Assembly (NCBI RefSeq): GCF_001050035.1
Contig: NZ_CVTA01000015.1
Coordinates: 8,601-72,600, forward strand
Source: Mycolicibacterium komanii
GTDB taxonomy: Bacteria; Actinomycetota; Actinomycetes; Mycobacteriales; Mycobacteriaceae
Direction: 5' to 3'
DNA length: 64,000 nt
Each line of letters starts with the position of its first letter. Position 1 is the stretch's first letter. Made by a program: the position numbers and the translations under genes. Below, piece after piece: positions 1 to 10,130 of this stretch. The notes under the pieces were generated by a model. The model did no database searches. It was given only the letters and a program-made list of their open reading frames with translations, and was not told where the DNA came from.

Positions 1-329
1 TCGATCTCCGGCAGTGGCGGCGTGGTGGCCATCGCCAGGCTGTAGGAGTTCGCCTGCGCCGTCGCCTGCAACGCCCGCTTCATCGCCTGAGCGCTTACGG
101 TCCGTAGCCAGGCGATCATCGGCATGGTTGCCGCGACGACCCGTTCGCTCGCCGATCCGCTCCACACCGACGTCAGGGTGGCCAGACTCGCGGCCAGTTC
201 GTCGGCCTGCGTCTCCAGCGAGATGGCCAACGCCTCCCAACCCGCGGCGGCTTGCAGCATCGGCGCCGCACCCGCGCCGGCCATGAGCCGGGCGGTATTG
301 AATTCTGGCGCCAAGGCATGCCAGAACAT
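1..329 (-). CDS. PPE68: PPE family protein PPE68 (partial, 3' end off window)
   Basis: This is the N-terminal part, about 109 residues, of a PPE protein; the rest lies beyond the left edge. Translation from the ATG at 329-327 begins [20 protein letters not shown] and continues with a [12 protein letters not shown] segment. This closely resembles the start of mycobacterial PPE68 (Rv3873), and WHALAPEF replaces the usual PPE motif variants. It directly follows PE35 (33-base gap), the conserved ESX-1 pair. PE and PPE proteins form a helical heterodimer, the PPE tip is recognised by the EspG chaperone (encoded here at 8468-9307), and the pair is exported by ESX-1. The WxG tip expected further along cannot be assessed in full. 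Identification is by recognised sequence plus context. Confidence 0.9.
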   Translation of the reverse strand, partial: MFWHALAPEFNTARLMAGAGAAPMLQAAAGWEALAISLETQADELAASLATLTSVWSGSASERVVAATMPMIAWLRTVSAQAMKRALQATAQANSYSLAMATTPPLPEI

Positions 330-362
330 CGTCTAGGTCTTCCCTGATTCGTCGGATCGCGA

Positions 363-656
363 TCAGAACGTCGCGGCGTTCGAGCCGTCGACGGCGTTGT
401 AGATTCCGGCGCTCTCGATGACGGCCGCGCCCATGCGAGCCAACTCTTCCTGGGCAAACGTGTTCATCGCGAGCGTTTCCACGCCCTCGGCCGCGAAGAC
501 GGCCGCGGCCTGCGCTGAAACCTCGTCGGCGCCGGCCGGAACCAGGGCAGTGACCGCCGCACCGGCCGTCGTGCCCGCTGCGAGCCCACGGGTGCCGTTA
601 GCCACCACCTGCGACCCGATTCCCACGGCGCCCGGATTGTGCATCAACGGTTCCAT
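363..656 (-). CDS. PE35: PE family protein PE35
   Basis: A 97-residue PE-domain protein and ESX-1 substrate that pairs with PPE68. The N-terminal helix region with GTRGLAAGTTAGAAVTALVP and the following GADEVSAQAA are diagnostic for PE35 (Rv3872). Near the C terminus YNAVD fits the YxxxD/E type VII export signal. An AGGAG Shine-Dalgarno sequence lies about 10 bases before the ATG at 656. The length is that of a PE domain with no C-terminal extension. It is separated from eccCb1 by 171 bases, the largest gap inside this operon, so PE35-PPE68 and the esx genes downstream may have their own promoter. Confidence 0.95.
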   Translation of the reverse strand: MEPLMHNPGAVGIGSQVVANGTRGLAAGTTAGAAVTALVPAGADEVSAQAAAVFAAEGVETLAMNTFAQEELARMGAAVIESAGIYNAVDGSNAATF

Positions 657-827
657 TCGAAAAATCTCCTCATTGGCTACGAAATCAATGCGTATGAACT
701 TGTGAACGTTCGAATACGGTTGTCGGTCAGCCAGGAACCGCTCGCCCCGACCGCTTTGCTACGACGCCACCATTGCGTTTGCTAGCACGCGCCCCGAACC
801 ATAGTAACCACGGTTCGCGGATGGTGA
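657..827. promoter_or_regulatory. eccCb1-PE35 intergenic region with two inverted repeats
   Basis: This 171-base gap interrupts an otherwise tightly packed operon. It holds CGAACC (795-800) and GGTTCG (812-817), a 6-bp stem with an 11-base loop. It also holds an imperfect dyad, CGTATGAAC (691-699) against GTTC-GA-ATACG (708-718). Either could be an operator or a weak processing or attenuation hairpin. A local promoter for the PE35-PPE68-esx segment is plausible, but no clear -35/-10 pair was identified. Confidence 0.3.
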
Positions 828-2585
828 TCACACAACTTCTTCCGGCGGATCCACGTACGCCGCCTGGATGACCTCCTTTCCGTCGGGTGAGACCAGGAAT
901 CCCTGGCCGGGTGGCCGGCGCTTGAGTCTGACCTCGCTGGACGGAAACTCCTGCTTCTCGCCAGAGAGGAACAGCGTCGGCGATCCGGCGCCGTACGCGG
1001 CGCCCACGAATTTGTCCATGGTCGCGCGGTGCGCCTGGCTCATCTGGCAGGTGACGATGATGTGCAGGCCGATGTCGGCGGCCGCAGGCAGCAGCGGGAA
1101 CAGCGGAGCCATGGGCGGCACCACACCGCTTGCGGCGACGATCATGTGCCAGTCGTCGACGAGCAGCACGACGTCCGGTCCGCTCCACCACGACCGCGAA
1201 CGCAGCTGCGCCGTGGTGAGATCCGCGGGCGGCAGCCGCCGCTGCAGGTTGATCGCGAACGCCTTGATCGCCTCTTCGAGGCTCGCATTGTTGCGGTTGA
1301 TGGCGCCCGCGGCGAGCAGGTGCGACTCCGGCACCGCGTCGAGCAGACCGGACCGGTAGTCCGCGAGCATGAACCGCACCTGATCCGGGCTGTTGCGTGC
1401 GCAGATCGCCTGCGCCACAGCGTGAGCGATGCGGGTCTTGCCCGACTTGGGTCCGCCGAAGATCAGCAGGTGCGGCGTGGTGTGCATGTGGTTGTAGGCG
1501 ACGCCCATGTCGGACTCGCGCAGGCCGAGCGGCACCGTCCACCGGCTGCGGTAATCGGCATCCGGGCCGGGCGGGTTCGGATCGAGCTGATGCAGGTAGA
1601 TGCGCTCGGGGAGCACGCGAACCTTCGGCGCCTGGTCGCTGTGCCGTGCCGAAATGACCTGCACCGCTTCGGACATCGCGGCGACGAGGTTGTCCGCGCT
1701 GTGTACACCGTCGAGCCGCGGCACCCCCATCATCAGGTGGTGCTTCTCCATAGACACCGCGCGGCCCGGCCGGTTCGCCGGGATCTCGCGGGTGATGCGG
1801 TCGATCTGCGTCTCGTTGACGTCGCCGAGCCGGAACTCGACCTTGGTGCCGAGGTAGTCGCGCACCCGCGCCTTGAGCTCCGTCCATCGCGGTGTCGAAA
1901 TCACCGTGTGCACACCGAATTGCAGACCCTGGCCGGCGAGGTCCTGCACGACGGGCTCGAGGTCGGGGAACTCCGCCACGAAGGCGGGCCAGCCGTCGAT
2001 GACCAGGAACACGTCGCCGAACGGATCGGCGGCCAGCGGGTGGTTCGCGTCGTCGCGCATCTGGCGGTACGCGGTCATGGAACCGACGCGGTATTGCTTG
2101 AACATCGCTTCGCGCTGCCGCAGCACGCCTTTCATCTCCGCGATGACGCGGTTGACCCGGTCCGGCTCCGAACGTGTCGCCACGCCGCCGACGTGAGGCA
2201 GGTCCTCGAGATACAGCAGGCCGCCACCGCCGAGGTCCACGCAGTAGAACTGGACCTGCCGCGGCGTGTGCGACGCGGCGGCCGACAGGATCAGCGTCTG
2301 AAGGAACGTGGACTTGCCGGTCTGCGGTGCGCCTCCGACGGCGATGTTGCCGCCGGCCGACGAGGTGTCGATACCCCACACCTCCTGGCGGTGCCTGCGC
2401 GGCTCGTCCATGATGCCGAGGCCGAAGCGCAGCGGCTGGCGCTGGCGGTCCTTGGCGGTCAGTTCGTCGACCGGTGTTGGATCGGCCAACGGCGGCAACC
2501 ACATTCGGTAGGCACGGGTCTCGCCGGTGGTCAGCTGGTCGAGCACCACCTCGCGGAGCACGCGCTGCTCGGATTGAATGCTCAT
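828..2585 (-). CDS. eccCb1: ESX-1 FtsK/SpoIIIE-type ATPase subunit EccCb1
   Basis: A cytosolic ATPase that, with EccCa1, forms the motor of the ESX-1 secretion channel and recognises EsxB-type C-terminal signals. The 585-residue protein has two FtsK-like ATPase modules. The first P-loop is [10 protein letters not shown] (residues about 84-93), with VFLVIDGWP as the Walker B-like strand. The second is GGPKSGKTR (about 377-385), with VVLLVDDWH. The ATG overlaps the eccCa1 stop in an ATGA, implying translational coupling. In mycobacterial ESX-1 the EccC protein is split into two genes, whereas other ESX systems carry one fused gene, and this split supports the ESX-1 assignment. Length and sequence match the Rv3871 family. 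Confidence 0.96.
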   Translation of the reverse strand: MSIQSEQRVLREVVLDQLTTGETRAYRMWLPPLADPTPVDELTAKDRQRQPLRFGLGIMDEPRRHRQEVWGIDTSSAGGNIAVGGAPQTGKSTFLQTLILSAAASHTPRQVQFYCVDLGGGGLLYLEDLPHVGGVATRSEPDRVNRVIAEMKGVLRQREAMFKQYRVGSMTAYRQMRDDANHPLAADPFGDVFLVIDGWPAFVAEFPDLEPVVQDLAGQGLQFGVHTVISTPRWTELKARVRDYLGTKVEFRLGDVNETQIDRITREIPANRPGRAVSMEKHHLMMGVPRLDGVHSADNLVAAMSEAVQVISARHSDQAPKVRVLPERIYLHQLDPNPPGPDADYRSRWTVPLGLRESDMGVAYNHMHTTPHLLIFGGPKSGKTRIAHAVAQAICARNSPDQVRFMLADYRSGLLDAVPESHLLAAGAINRNNASLEEAIKAFAINLQRRLPPADLTTAQLRSRSWWSGPDVVLLVDDWHMIVAASGVVPPMAPLFPLLPAAADIGLHIIVTCQMSQAHRATMDKFVGAAYGAGSPTLFLSGEKQEFPSSEVRLKRRPPGQGFLVSPDGKEVIQAAYVDPPEEVV

Positions 2586-4813
2586 GGCCTCACCACCGGT
2601 TCGGGGATCGGCGTCGCGGTGAAGGGGCGGATCCGCACCCGGCTCTGCCCGTTGCTGCGCGGTCTGGCTTCCCCATCGTCCTGGCGCGCGGCGGTCGGGA
2701 CATAGTTGACCCCGGTGTACACGCTGTGGAACTTGACCGGATCCTCCATGCCGACGCGAAGGAAGCCGACACCGCTCTCCTTGTTCGTGATGTACTGCGC
2801 CTCCGGCGTTCCGATCACGGCCTTGGATTCCGCGGAGCTGGTGGTGCGCAGCGCGATCCGGTAGGTCAGGTTCGGTTCGAGCTTGTCGATCCGCACACCG
2901 CCGGTGTTCAGCGACTGCGTCGCCAGCAACAGGTGCACCCGCAGCGACCGGCCAACGCGGCAGATGCGATCGAACAGCCCGATGAAGTCGGGATGGTTCT
3001 GCAGCAGCTCGGCGAACTCGTCGACGACGACGAAAAGGGTTGGCAGCGGCGGTAGGTCGGCTCCGCGTTCGCGGTGCTTCTCGTACTCGGCCACACCTGA
3101 CAGCGCGCCCGCCGCACCGACCTGGATACCGGCCTGGCGCAGGATGGACTGCCTGCGGTCCAGCTCACCGCTGAGCACCTCGCCCATGCGGCTGACCAGT
3201 TCGGCTTCTTCTTCCATGTTGGTGACGACGGCGGCGGTGTGAGGCAACTTCTCCATGCCCAGGAACGTCGAACCGCCCTTGAAGTCGGTGAGTAGCAGGT
3301 TGACCTGATCGGGGTGGTGAGTGGCCGCCAGCGACAGAATCAAGGTGCGCAAGAACTCCGACTTTCCGGAACCCGTTGTCCCGATCAGCATCCCGTGTGG
3401 TCCGGCGCCGAACTCCGCGCCTTCCTTGATGTCGAGGTGCATGATGTCGCCGGTCTTGAGTTCGTGGCCGAACGGGATGCGCAACCGGTCGCGGTCGGTG
3501 TCGCTGAACATGCGCCACCGCGCCGGTGTTACCTCCTCGATCGTCTGCGCCCCGACCAGTTGGTGCCACTCGGTGGCGACCTTCTTGTGCACGCGGACGC
3601 TCTTGTCGATGATCGTGCCGGTGATGGACCAGCCCGCCAGTTTCCGTGCGACGCGCACGGCCTGGTCCGATGTCATCTGGTCGACGGTCGACGTGATCAG
3701 CCGGAAGGTCTGGTTTGGCAGCCGATCGTCGGCGGTGCCGTCGGCCGCCACCCGGATGCGGTACGCCGAGCCGCGGTGGTTGCCGAGCGTGATGACCGTG
3801 ACGCCGGCCCGACCGTCGACCGGGAACCCGGCCTTTCCGCCGGTCAGGTCGAAGACGACGACATACGGCCCGCTCGGCGCCGCATCGGCGGTGTGCGGTC
3901 CGCGTGCGGTGAGGTCGCTGAACCCGTCGGGGCGCGTGAAGATCATGCGGGTCGGCCCGGCAGCATCGGTGTCCGTCTGGTGTTGCACATGCGGTAACCA
4001 CTTGAGCCAGGCCCAGTTCGGGTCCTCAGGGTTGTCGATGAGCACCCGCATCTGCAAAAGGTCCGGCGGGTGGAAGACGGCGAGGTGACAGATCATCGCC
4101 GTCAGCAGGCCCGCGGCGCCTTGGGGGTAACCGCCGATCGCGATGGTCGGAAACGTGCGCAGCTGCAGTAGTTTCGGGCAGTCGTGGATGAGCCCGTGGG
4201 TGCGGAGGAACTTCGTCACCCACATGTGGCTGACCGGTTCCAGGTGCGGTTGGGGCGCGCCCTGTGGACCCGCCAACTCACCGCCGACGGCGGGTTTGAG
4301 CAGACGGTCGACCGCGGGCTCGGTACCCAGCCCGATCCGGGTCGCGGCGTAGAAATCGGCATTGGTCTGACGCGACCACTGGCGGTTGGTCCCGATGATC
4401 GACAACAGGTCTTCGGGGTGCGGGGCGTGGTAGTTGAAGAACGTGACCTGCGCAGCGGCCGACGACGTGACGCGGGTACGGAGCCCGGCCAGATAGCGGA
4501 GGTATTCCTTGCGGTCGGCGTTGATCTCGGGAACGCGCTTACCGCCGGGGCCGCCTCCCGCCATGAATCCGACGGTCGCCATGATCATCATCAGCGGCAT
4601 CATCAGCATGTACGGCGAGAGTTGCCGAATGCCGGTGAAGATCATGATGGCGACCATGCCGAGCATGCCGCCGCCCATCACCCAGGGCAGCGCCTTCTGG
4701 ATGCCCGACGGCGGGACCTCGACACCAAGGTCTTCCGGCGGCGCGACGTTGATCTCACCCGGTGTCAGGCGTGGACCACGCTTGATGATCGGCGTGAACT
4801 TCTTGGTGGTCAT
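2582..4813 (-). CDS. eccCa1: ESX-1 membrane ATPase subunit EccCa1
   Basis: The membrane-anchored half of the ESX-1 motor ATPase, 743 residues. Two hydrophobic segments lie at about residues 42-60 and 65-88 (the [18 protein letters not shown] region and the Met-rich [11 protein letters not shown]). A long linker domain follows, then a P-loop GTTGSGKS at about 478-485 and [10 protein letters not shown] as Walker B. The ATG at 4813 ([16 protein letters not shown]) was chosen because it overlaps the eccB1 stop as ATGA and gives the family length; the reading frame is open further upstream without start support. The 3' end overlaps eccCb1 the same way. It corresponds to Rv3870. Confidence 0.96.
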   Translation of the reverse strand: MTTKKFTPIIKRGPRLTPGEINVAPPEDLGVEVPPSGIQKALPWVMGGGMLGMVAIMIFTGIRQLSPYMLMMPLMMIMATVGFMAGGGPGGKRVPEINADRKEYLRYLAGLRTRVTSSAAAQVTFFNYHAPHPEDLLSIIGTNRQWSRQTNADFYAATRIGLGTEPAVDRLLKPAVGGELAGPQGAPQPHLEPVSHMWVTKFLRTHGLIHDCPKLLQLRTFPTIAIGGYPQGAAGLLTAMICHLAVFHPPDLLQMRVLIDNPEDPNWAWLKWLPHVQHQTDTDAAGPTRMIFTRPDGFSDLTARGPHTADAAPSGPYVVVFDLTGGKAGFPVDGRAGVTVITLGNHRGSAYRIRVAADGTADDRLPNQTFRLITSTVDQMTSDQAVRVARKLAGWSITGTIIDKSVRVHKKVATEWHQLVGAQTIEEVTPARWRMFSDTDRDRLRIPFGHELKTGDIMHLDIKEGAEFGAGPHGMLIGTTGSGKSEFLRTLILSLAATHHPDQVNLLLTDFKGGSTFLGMEKLPHTAAVVTNMEEEAELVSRMGEVLSGELDRRQSILRQAGIQVGAAGALSGVAEYEKHRERGADLPPLPTLFVVVDEFAELLQNHPDFIGLFDRICRVGRSLRVHLLLATQSLNTGGVRIDKLEPNLTYRIALRTTSSAESKAVIGTPEAQYITNKESGVGFLRVGMEDPVKFHSVYTGVNYVPTAARQDDGEARPRSNGQSRVRIRPFTATPIPEPVVRP

Positions 4814-6279
4814 CGGCCACCTCCAGCGGGCGAGGCAGCCGGCTCGGCGGCCCCGTTCACCTTGCGCGGGTTGGGATCCGGGGGCAAAGTGTCGTGTTCG
4901 ACGAGCGCCGCCTCCTTCGACAACACCGGGCCGTCCATCAGCAACCCGACCACCTGCCACGGCGCGGTGGTCGGCCCCGTCAGCCCGAGGGTCTTGCCGG
5001 TGTCCTCGTTCGGCAGCCCGTACCGGACCCCCTGCGGGTCGATGTAGTAGAGGCTCTCGCCGTACCGCGGATCGGGCGACTGCAGCTGGATGTACTGTCC
5101 GCCGTCGATGTAAACGGTTGCAGCGCCGCCGATCTGCTTGATGCCGGTGCTCATCGCCGACGGCGGGATCGGCAGGTGTCGCCCGGTGATCACGGTCGTC
5201 TTCGGCGCCTGGTCGCCGGGCTCGCGCTGCCACGCCCAGCACAGGGTCGGCGCATCCTCGCGCTGCTGGATCTCCAGGGGCTTGTCGGGCAGCGGTGAAG
5301 CAAACACCTGCTCGGGGATCCGTGCCACCACACTGGCTTCCACCGACGGCGGCGTCACCAGTCCGAACGAATTGGTCGCGCGCAGCGCTGCGGCGGTGGC
5401 GTCGTTGATCCGCGCGACACCGTCGGGCAGCACCACGAAGTGCTGTTCGCCGTCTTCGGTCAGCGCCTTGAACACCGAACCGATCACCAGGTTCGGCGGC
5501 AGCCCGACCGTATTCGGGGTCCCGAACTGTGGGATGTCGGGCAGACGCCACGGTCCGGCGTTGGGAAGCGCGTTGAACAGTCCCTGCGAGATCGGCGTCG
5601 CCCTCGCCGTCACCGGGATCCCGACCGCCGACGTGACCGCGCGATCGGCGAGATCGATGTCGTGCCTACCGCCTTCGGTGACCAGCCAGACGTCGTTTTC
5701 GTAGGACACCAACATGCCTTGATCGGGGCGCATCGGTGCGACCGCGGAGTCGGTGACCAACGGCCGCACGATGATCGACGACTCCAGGTTGGGCACCACG
5801 CTCTCCGGCTTGGTGACCGTGTCACACAGCGTCCACGTCGAATTGGCGCCACCTACCGGCGTCGCGTAGGGCGCGCCGGGAATGCCGATCGGCTGGCCCT
5901 TCGGCATCCGGTTCAACTCCTCGGACTTGACGGCCGAAGGCGTTCCGGCATTACCGAGCACCAGTCGCGCCGAGGTCAGGTTGTAGACCGGCCGCAGCTG
6001 TCCGTTACCCGGGAGCACGACGTACAGCTGGTTGGTGCCGCGGTCGACGAGAAGTGTGTCGTTTCCGCGCTTTCCGAGTGGTTTGAAGTACGCCAGCAGC
6101 GCGGCGCCCAGGCAGACCGCGACCGCGATGATCACGCCAACGGAGACCGCGCGGCTGTAGAACTGCAACGGGTCGTCGAACATCCTGGTGTCCCGGCGCA
6201 CGATCGCGTGCTCCACGCGGCGGAGTAGAAACCGCCAGCCGCTGACCTGAACCTTGGTGGTGAGCCGGAAACCCGCCAT
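4810..6279 (-). CDS. eccB1: ESX-1 core membrane protein EccB1
   Basis: A 489-residue structural component of the ESX-1 inner-membrane complex. It has a short cytoplasmic N terminus ([16 protein letters not shown], the conserved EccB opening), one membrane helix at about residues 48-66 ([19 protein letters not shown]) and a large periplasmic domain with the repetitive fold of this family. Two cysteines in that domain (TLCDTV and TLCWAW) are in positions typical of the conserved EccB disulfide. It follows eccA1 with a 2-base gap and overlaps eccCa1 by 4 bases. It matches Rv3869 in length and in sequence. Confidence 0.95.
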   Translation of the reverse strand: MAGFRLTTKVQVSGWRFLLRRVEHAIVRRDTRMFDDPLQFYSRAVSVGVIIAVAVCLGAALLAYFKPLGKRGNDTLLVDRGTNQLYVVLPGNGQLRPVYNLTSARLVLGNAGTPSAVKSEELNRMPKGQPIGIPGAPYATPVGGANSTWTLCDTVTKPESVVPNLESSIIVRPLVTDSAVAPMRPDQGMLVSYENDVWLVTEGGRHDIDLADRAVTSAVGIPVTARATPISQGLFNALPNAGPWRLPDIPQFGTPNTVGLPPNLVIGSVFKALTEDGEQHFVVLPDGVARINDATAAALRATNSFGLVTPPSVEASVVARIPEQVFASPLPDKPLEIQQREDAPTLCWAWQREPGDQAPKTTVITGRHLPIPPSAMSTGIKQIGGAATVYIDGGQYIQLQSPDPRYGESLYYIDPQGVRYGLPNEDTGKTLGLTGPTTAPWQVVGLLMDGPVLSKEAALVEHDTLPPDPNPRKVNGAAEPAASPAGGGR

Positions 6280-6281
6280 GC

Positions 6282-8003
6282 CTACTCGCCGATACTCAGA
6301 CGTGCGTGGACCGCGCTGATCGCGGCGGCCATGTCCTCACCGTTGATCTCGGAGAGCTGCTCGTCGCCGAGGCTGTCGATGTCCAGCGACCGGGCCAACC
6401 GCATGTCGCGGTTCTGTTCGGAGGCTTCGACCAGCTGGCGGGCGTAGCGGCCGTTGCCCGCGATGTCGAGCGCGGGCTTGCCGTTGAGCGACCGGCTGCT
6501 CAGCAGGGTGGCGGCCTCCCGCGCCTGCTTGGCGGCCTGCTCGTCGAGCGACGAGTCATTGCCCCGCGCAATGACTTCCGCGATCGCGACGATCTCGTCG
6601 GGGGTGTACGAGTCGAACTCGATGCGGGTGGCGAAGCGCGACCGGAGGCCGTCGTTGGATTCGAGCAGGCGGTCGATGTCCGCGCTGTAGCCTGCGATGA
6701 TCACCACCAGCCTGTCGCGGTCGTTCTCCATCCGGGCCAGCAGCGTGTCCAGCGCCTCCGTGCCGAACGGGTCGGCGCGACCGTCGCGTTCCTGAACCAG
6801 GGTGTAGGCCTCGTCGATGAACAACACGCCACCGAGAGCGCGGTCGATTGTCCGGCTGGTCTTGACCGCCGACTGTCCTTCGTACTCGGCGACGAAGTCT
6901 TTGCGGGACGACTCGACGAGCTTCGGCTCGGCGATGACGCCAAGGCCGGCAAGGATGTTCGCGACGACGCGTGCGATCGTCGTCTTGCCGGTTCCTGGTG
7001 GCCCGGCGAAGATCATGTGCTTGGACGTCTGGGCGACCTTCATGCCGCGCGCGGCGCGGATCTTCGCCATCTGCGTGGCGGCGCGGTAGGCCTCGATCTG
7101 TTCCTTGACCCTCGTCAGCCCGATCTGGCGGTCGAGTTCGGCTTGTGCCTCGGCGAGTAACCGATCCCTGCCGGTGGTGTCGGCCTCGACGCTGTTCGGG
7201 TCCCACGGGTCCGTGCGGGCCGCGATCTGCTCCGCGGTGGTCGTGGTGAGCCGGTATGACGGATCGCGGAGCGCCTCAATGACTCTCGGATCCGGGTGGG
7301 TGGCCTGCATCCATTCGAGCAGCGCGAGCGCCGACTCTTCGTTGCCCTGGCTGCGGCGGGTCATCGCCAGGTACCACGCGATCGCGGGTGCGCAGGCCTC
7401 CCCGGCGGGTGAGGAGTTGGACTCGGTGAGCCGCCGCTCGGCCTCGGTGAACAGGCCGAGATTGGCTGCCGCGACACCGTGCGCCACGCCCGCCGCCGCG
7501 GCGAGGAATTTGTCGGGCCAGGCGCCGGCACCGCGAACCTGGTCGATCACATCGGTCCAACGTTCCGTGGCGCCGTAGATCACCGCCTTGATCCAGGACA
7601 CCAGGTGCTCGGCCCCTGCGGCAGGGGCGTCCTCGAGCGCCTCCATCGCGTCGGCGTGATTACCGATCGACGCCTCGTTGGCCGCGAACCCCATCGTGAT
7701 GGCCAGCGGTGAGTTGACCGGATAGGTGATGTCGCCGAACAGTCCGCCGATCGGTACCCGTGCGCCCAGGCTGTTCATCGAGATCTCCGCGGCGCCGGCG
7801 AGTTGGCCGAAGTTGGCCCGCGAGTACCACGCACGGAACAGCGTGACCCTGTCGGTGTCGCCGCAGCGGATGCGGCCCACCCAGGCGTCACAAGCGGATT
7901 CGTCGAAATTCGTGATCTCCGTGAAGATTTCGAACGAGCGCGCCGGTGTGCTGACCAGCATTCCGACCGCACTTCCGAACAAGCTGGCGAGATGCTCAGT
8001 CAT
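6282..8003 (-). CDS. eccA1: ESX-1 cytosolic AAA+ ATPase EccA1
   Basis: A cytosolic AAA+ (CbbX-like) ATPase thought to act on ESX-1 substrates or chaperones. The 573-residue protein has an N-terminal TPR-like helical domain (about 1-270) followed by the AAA+ module. Walker A is GPPGTGKTT at 334-342 and Walker B is [10 protein letters not shown] at 391-400; SRF-type sensor and arginine-finger residues lie in [12 protein letters not shown]. The ATG at 8003 ([16 protein letters not shown]) was chosen because it gives exactly the length of Rv3868; the longer open frame upstream belongs to the overlapping espH coding region. It overlaps the espH end by 8 bases. Confidence 0.95.
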   Translation of the reverse strand: MTEHLASLFGSAVGMLVSTPARSFEIFTEITNFDESACDAWVGRIRCGDTDRVTLFRAWYSRANFGQLAGAAEISMNSLGARVPIGGLFGDITYPVNSPLAITMGFAANEASIGNHADAMEALEDAPAAGAEHLVSWIKAVIYGATERWTDVIDQVRGAGAWPDKFLAAAAGVAHGVAAANLGLFTEAERRLTESNSSPAGEACAPAIAWYLAMTRRSQGNEESALALLEWMQATHPDPRVIEALRDPSYRLTTTTAEQIAARTDPWDPNSVEADTTGRDRLLAEAQAELDRQIGLTRVKEQIEAYRAATQMAKIRAARGMKVAQTSKHMIFAGPPGTGKTTIARVVANILAGLGVIAEPKLVESSRKDFVAEYEGQSAVKTSRTIDRALGGVLFIDEAYTLVQERDGRADPFGTEALDTLLARMENDRDRLVVIIAGYSADIDRLLESNDGLRSRFATRIEFDSYTPDEIVAIAEVIARGNDSSLDEQAAKQAREAATLLSSRSLNGKPALDIAGNGRYARQLVEASEQNRDMRLARSLDIDSLGDEQLSEINGEDMAAAISAVHARLSIGE

Positions 8004-8478
8004 GAGCACCGCCATATCGTGTCGAGAACACGTGTGCGCGTTCGGCGCGGGCCTGTTCGGGACTGGGCAATCCGAGGTCGCGGGTGAGGAAGTCACGGGT
8101 TGCCGCATCGTCGTGGCCCTGTTCGCGCATCCCCGCGAGCATGCTGGTGTACTGCGTCGACTTGGCGTTCTGGGCGGCGAGGCCCGCAACGACGACGACC
8201 TCGTCGGCGAGAACGGATTCGATCAGACCGCCGGCCTTTTCGGACAGCTCGATACGGCCGATGCGGCCGTCGAGGAAGGCGCTCACCGTGACGGTGCCGG
8301 GCGGGTTCGTCACGGCGACAACGGAATCCGGCGATCCCGCGGCGTCGCTCTCTCCTCGTCCGTAGACATCCAACACATCGAGAACCGACTCGTCGGGCGC
8401 ATCGGGAGGACTGAAGTCCAGCGCGGCCAAATCGTCGCGCTCGTCGTCGAAATCGCGCGGTGACGTCTCATCCGCCAT
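7996..8478 (-). CDS. espH: ESX-1 secretion-associated protein EspH
   Basis: A 160-residue protein resembling EspH (Rv3867). The first 55 residues are acidic and low-complexity (DDERDDLAALDFSPPDAPDE). The body, VTNPPGTVTVSAFLDGRIGRIELSEKA, has the YbaB/EbfC-like fold signature, and the C-terminal end reads [11 protein letters not shown]. In pathogenic mycobacteria EspH is reported to influence secretion or stability of EspE and EspF; the exact role is unclear. It overlaps espG1 by 11 bases and eccA1 by 8 bases, so the three are probably translated in concert. Function is inferred from family and context. Confidence 0.88.
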   Translation of the reverse strand: MADETSPRDFDDERDDLAALDFSPPDAPDESVLDVLDVYGRGESDAAGSPDSVVAVTNPPGTVTVSAFLDGRIGRIELSEKAGGLIESVLADEVVVVAGLAAQNAKSTQYTSMLAGMREQGHDDAATRDFLTRDLGLPSPEQARAERAHVFSTRYGGAHD

Positions 8479-9307
8479 TCACGGCCTCCGCCGACTCGAG
8501 CGTGGCGTGATCGAACCACTTGCCCGACGGCAGGAATTCGATCAACCCGTCCAGTGCACGCGCCAGGTTGTCGACGCTGCCCGGCAGGAAGCTTCCGTAC
8601 AGCTCACCGCTGACTCGCCGCGGGATCGACACGATCCGGCCGTACTTCGAGTCGAGCACGCCTGCTGCGACGTCCGCCTGTGTGAACGTGCCACCAGGAT
8701 GCCGCTCGATCGCGGTGATCTCCGCCCAACTCTCCGGGCCGGCGATGATGTCGGCGTACGCGCGCGCCGAGGACGGGCCGATGCCGTAAGCGGCGATCTG
8801 GTTTGCGTCGCGGCACTCGGCGAGTTTGCTCGCCACACCGGTGAGTGGTTCGACGTCCGCAGGCGTGGCGGTGCCGAGCACCGTCATCACCATGCCCGCC
8901 AGACCAACCTGCGGGGCCACCCGCTGCAGCACCAGCATGTCGCCGTCACGGGCAGCGACGACGTGGCGGTCACCCTTCCGACAGACCACGAAACGAATCA
9001 GCTTGCCGCCGACGTCGCGCCGCCACCAGCGGGCCTCCAACGTGCGGTCCGCCCGGCTCAGGGTGTCGACCATGGCCGCCACCTCGGGGTGTGGCTGGCC
9101 GAAGACGTCGAGCACGCCCTGCGCGGTCAGGTCGCGAGCGACCTGCTCCCAGACACGGTCGCGCAGGTCGGGCTGAGGGATGTTCTGGCGGATACCCAAC
9201 GCGGTCGGGAATTCCATGAGCCCGAGCCGGTCGGCGATCACCAGAATGCCGTCGATGGTGACTTCGACACCGACGACGTCGTCGATGTGCGTGGCGTCCG
9301 GGCTCAC
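8468..9307 (-). CDS. espG1: ESX-1 PE/PPE-specific chaperone EspG1
   Basis: A cytosolic chaperone that binds the tip of PPE proteins, here most likely PPE68, and keeps PE-PPE dimers soluble before export. The 279-residue product has the ESAT-6-like EspG fold signature: VVGVEVTIDGILVIADRL at the start, then ARWWRRDVGGKLIRFVVCRKGDRHVVAARDG, and GRIVSIPRRVSGELYGSFLP near the end. This is near-identical in pattern to Rv3866. Its ATG overlaps the upstream espF-like stop by 4 bases (ATGA), and its 3' end overlaps espH. Confidence 0.95.
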   Translation of the reverse strand: MSPDATHIDDVVGVEVTIDGILVIADRLGLMEFPTALGIRQNIPQPDLRDRVWEQVARDLTAQGVLDVFGQPHPEVAAMVDTLSRADRTLEARWWRRDVGGKLIRFVVCRKGDRHVVAARDGDMLVLQRVAPQVGLAGMVMTVLGTATPADVEPLTGVASKLAECRDANQIAAYGIGPSSARAYADIIAGPESWAEITAIERHPGGTFTQADVAAGVLDSKYGRIVSIPRRVSGELYGSFLPGSVDNLARALDGLIEFLPSGKWFDHATLESAEAVNGG

Positions 9308-9630
9308 GTGCGATCCGCCTGCATCTGCGCGTTCAACGCCGAGGCCGCCGCCTCATCGGTCCGGTCGTAGTGCGCCAACGCGTCGGCGAGCGCGCCGGAC
9401 AGCGCCGCGGATGCGTCGACCATCTCGGCGCCCGCGCGCTGCCGCGAGTCCAGCACGGTGCCGAGCGCGCCGGCGGTGGCGGCCGCGATGTCGCCGTGGG
9501 TGTTCCTGACTGCGTCGCCCATGCCCTCGACGGAGTGGGCCGCGGCCGTGGCCTCGGAAGCCGTGCGGGCGTGACGGGCCGCCAGGTCTGCGAGGTGAGC
9601 GGCGGAGACGCGCACATCGTCGCCGGACAT
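9304..9630 (-). CDS. espF: EspF/EspC-family ESX-1 substrate-like protein
   Basis: A 108-residue, Ala-rich, predicted all-helical protein, first in the visible ESX-1 operon. Its size, its helical hairpin character, and HYDRTDEA (a YxxxD export signal, YDRTD) near the C terminus fit the EspC/EspF family (DUF2580, type VII secretion target). Position immediately before espG1 matches espF of other mycobacteria. Sequence similarity to M. tuberculosis EspF as I remember it is weak, so the orthology rests mainly on position, length and the export motif. The usual upstream partner espE was not found. Confidence 0.68.
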   Translation of the reverse strand: MSGDDVRVSAAHLADLAARHARTASEATAAAHSVEGMGDAVRNTHGDIAAATAGALGTVLDSRQRAGAEMVDASAALSGALADALAHYDRTDEAAASALNAQMQADRT

Positions 9631-10130
9631 GGCGTTTGCCCCTCTCCTTCGTCGTGCGGTGGCGGGCGATCATCGCCACCGCCACCGTTCGCGCACAGAC
9701 CCCGAGTCTTTTGCCGCGGATCATCTACACGCGGCCGGAGGCGAATGCGCAGGCACCGTCGCCGCGAGTCAGCGTACCAGCGGTTCAGCAGTGCTAATGA
9801 CACGAAATTTGTTTGCATTGATCAGCACCCTCGGCGAACACGGGCGGCTTTCAGTTAATCCCCAACGTGGAATTTGGGCGCCATAAGACGACCTATGGCG
9901 AATTCAGCAAACTCTCTTTATGAACTCAGGTTGGGGCTTTGTGTGGTGAAGCCACCAATCGACATCGACGCCGGCAAGTTGCGCGGACGACAATATCTGG
10001 CGCCTCACAAGCGGGTGTTCAACGGCCTCAGACGCCGCTGGCGGTGTTTGCTGGAAGCGCGGACGACTGGCGCGTGGAACAGTGGTCGATACTGGGCGGG
10101 GACCGCGCACGAGAGCTGGAGGAGATCGCA
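9631..10130. promoter_or_regulatory. Divergent intergenic region upstream of the ESX-1 operon
   Basis: These 500 bases separate the leftward ESX-1 operon from the rightward MinD/EspI-like gene, so both promoters are expected here. The stretch 9780-9960 is noticeably AT-richer than its surroundings (for example TGACACGAAATTTGTTTGC at 9797-9815), which suits promoters and nucleoid-associated regulators such as EspR or Lsr2. No confident -10/-35 pair, hairpin or gene was recognised. An open frame at 9874-10134 has no family resemblance and is not called. No espE-like frame is present. Confidence 0.5.

Noticed and set aside
1029..2705. 558-codon open frame antisense to eccCb1
   Set aside because: eccCb1 has two intact ATPase modules on the other strand; the antisense frame has no domain.
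2582..5551. EccCa1 with a ~245-residue N-terminal extension
   Set aside because: The extension overlaps eccB1 out of frame and is low-complexity; the ATGA overlap and family length fix the start at 4813.
9631..9936. Search for espE, rRNA, IS element or prophage remnants
   Set aside because: No transposase, integrase, terminal repeats or espE-like protein segment could be seen in this stretch or elsewhere in the window.
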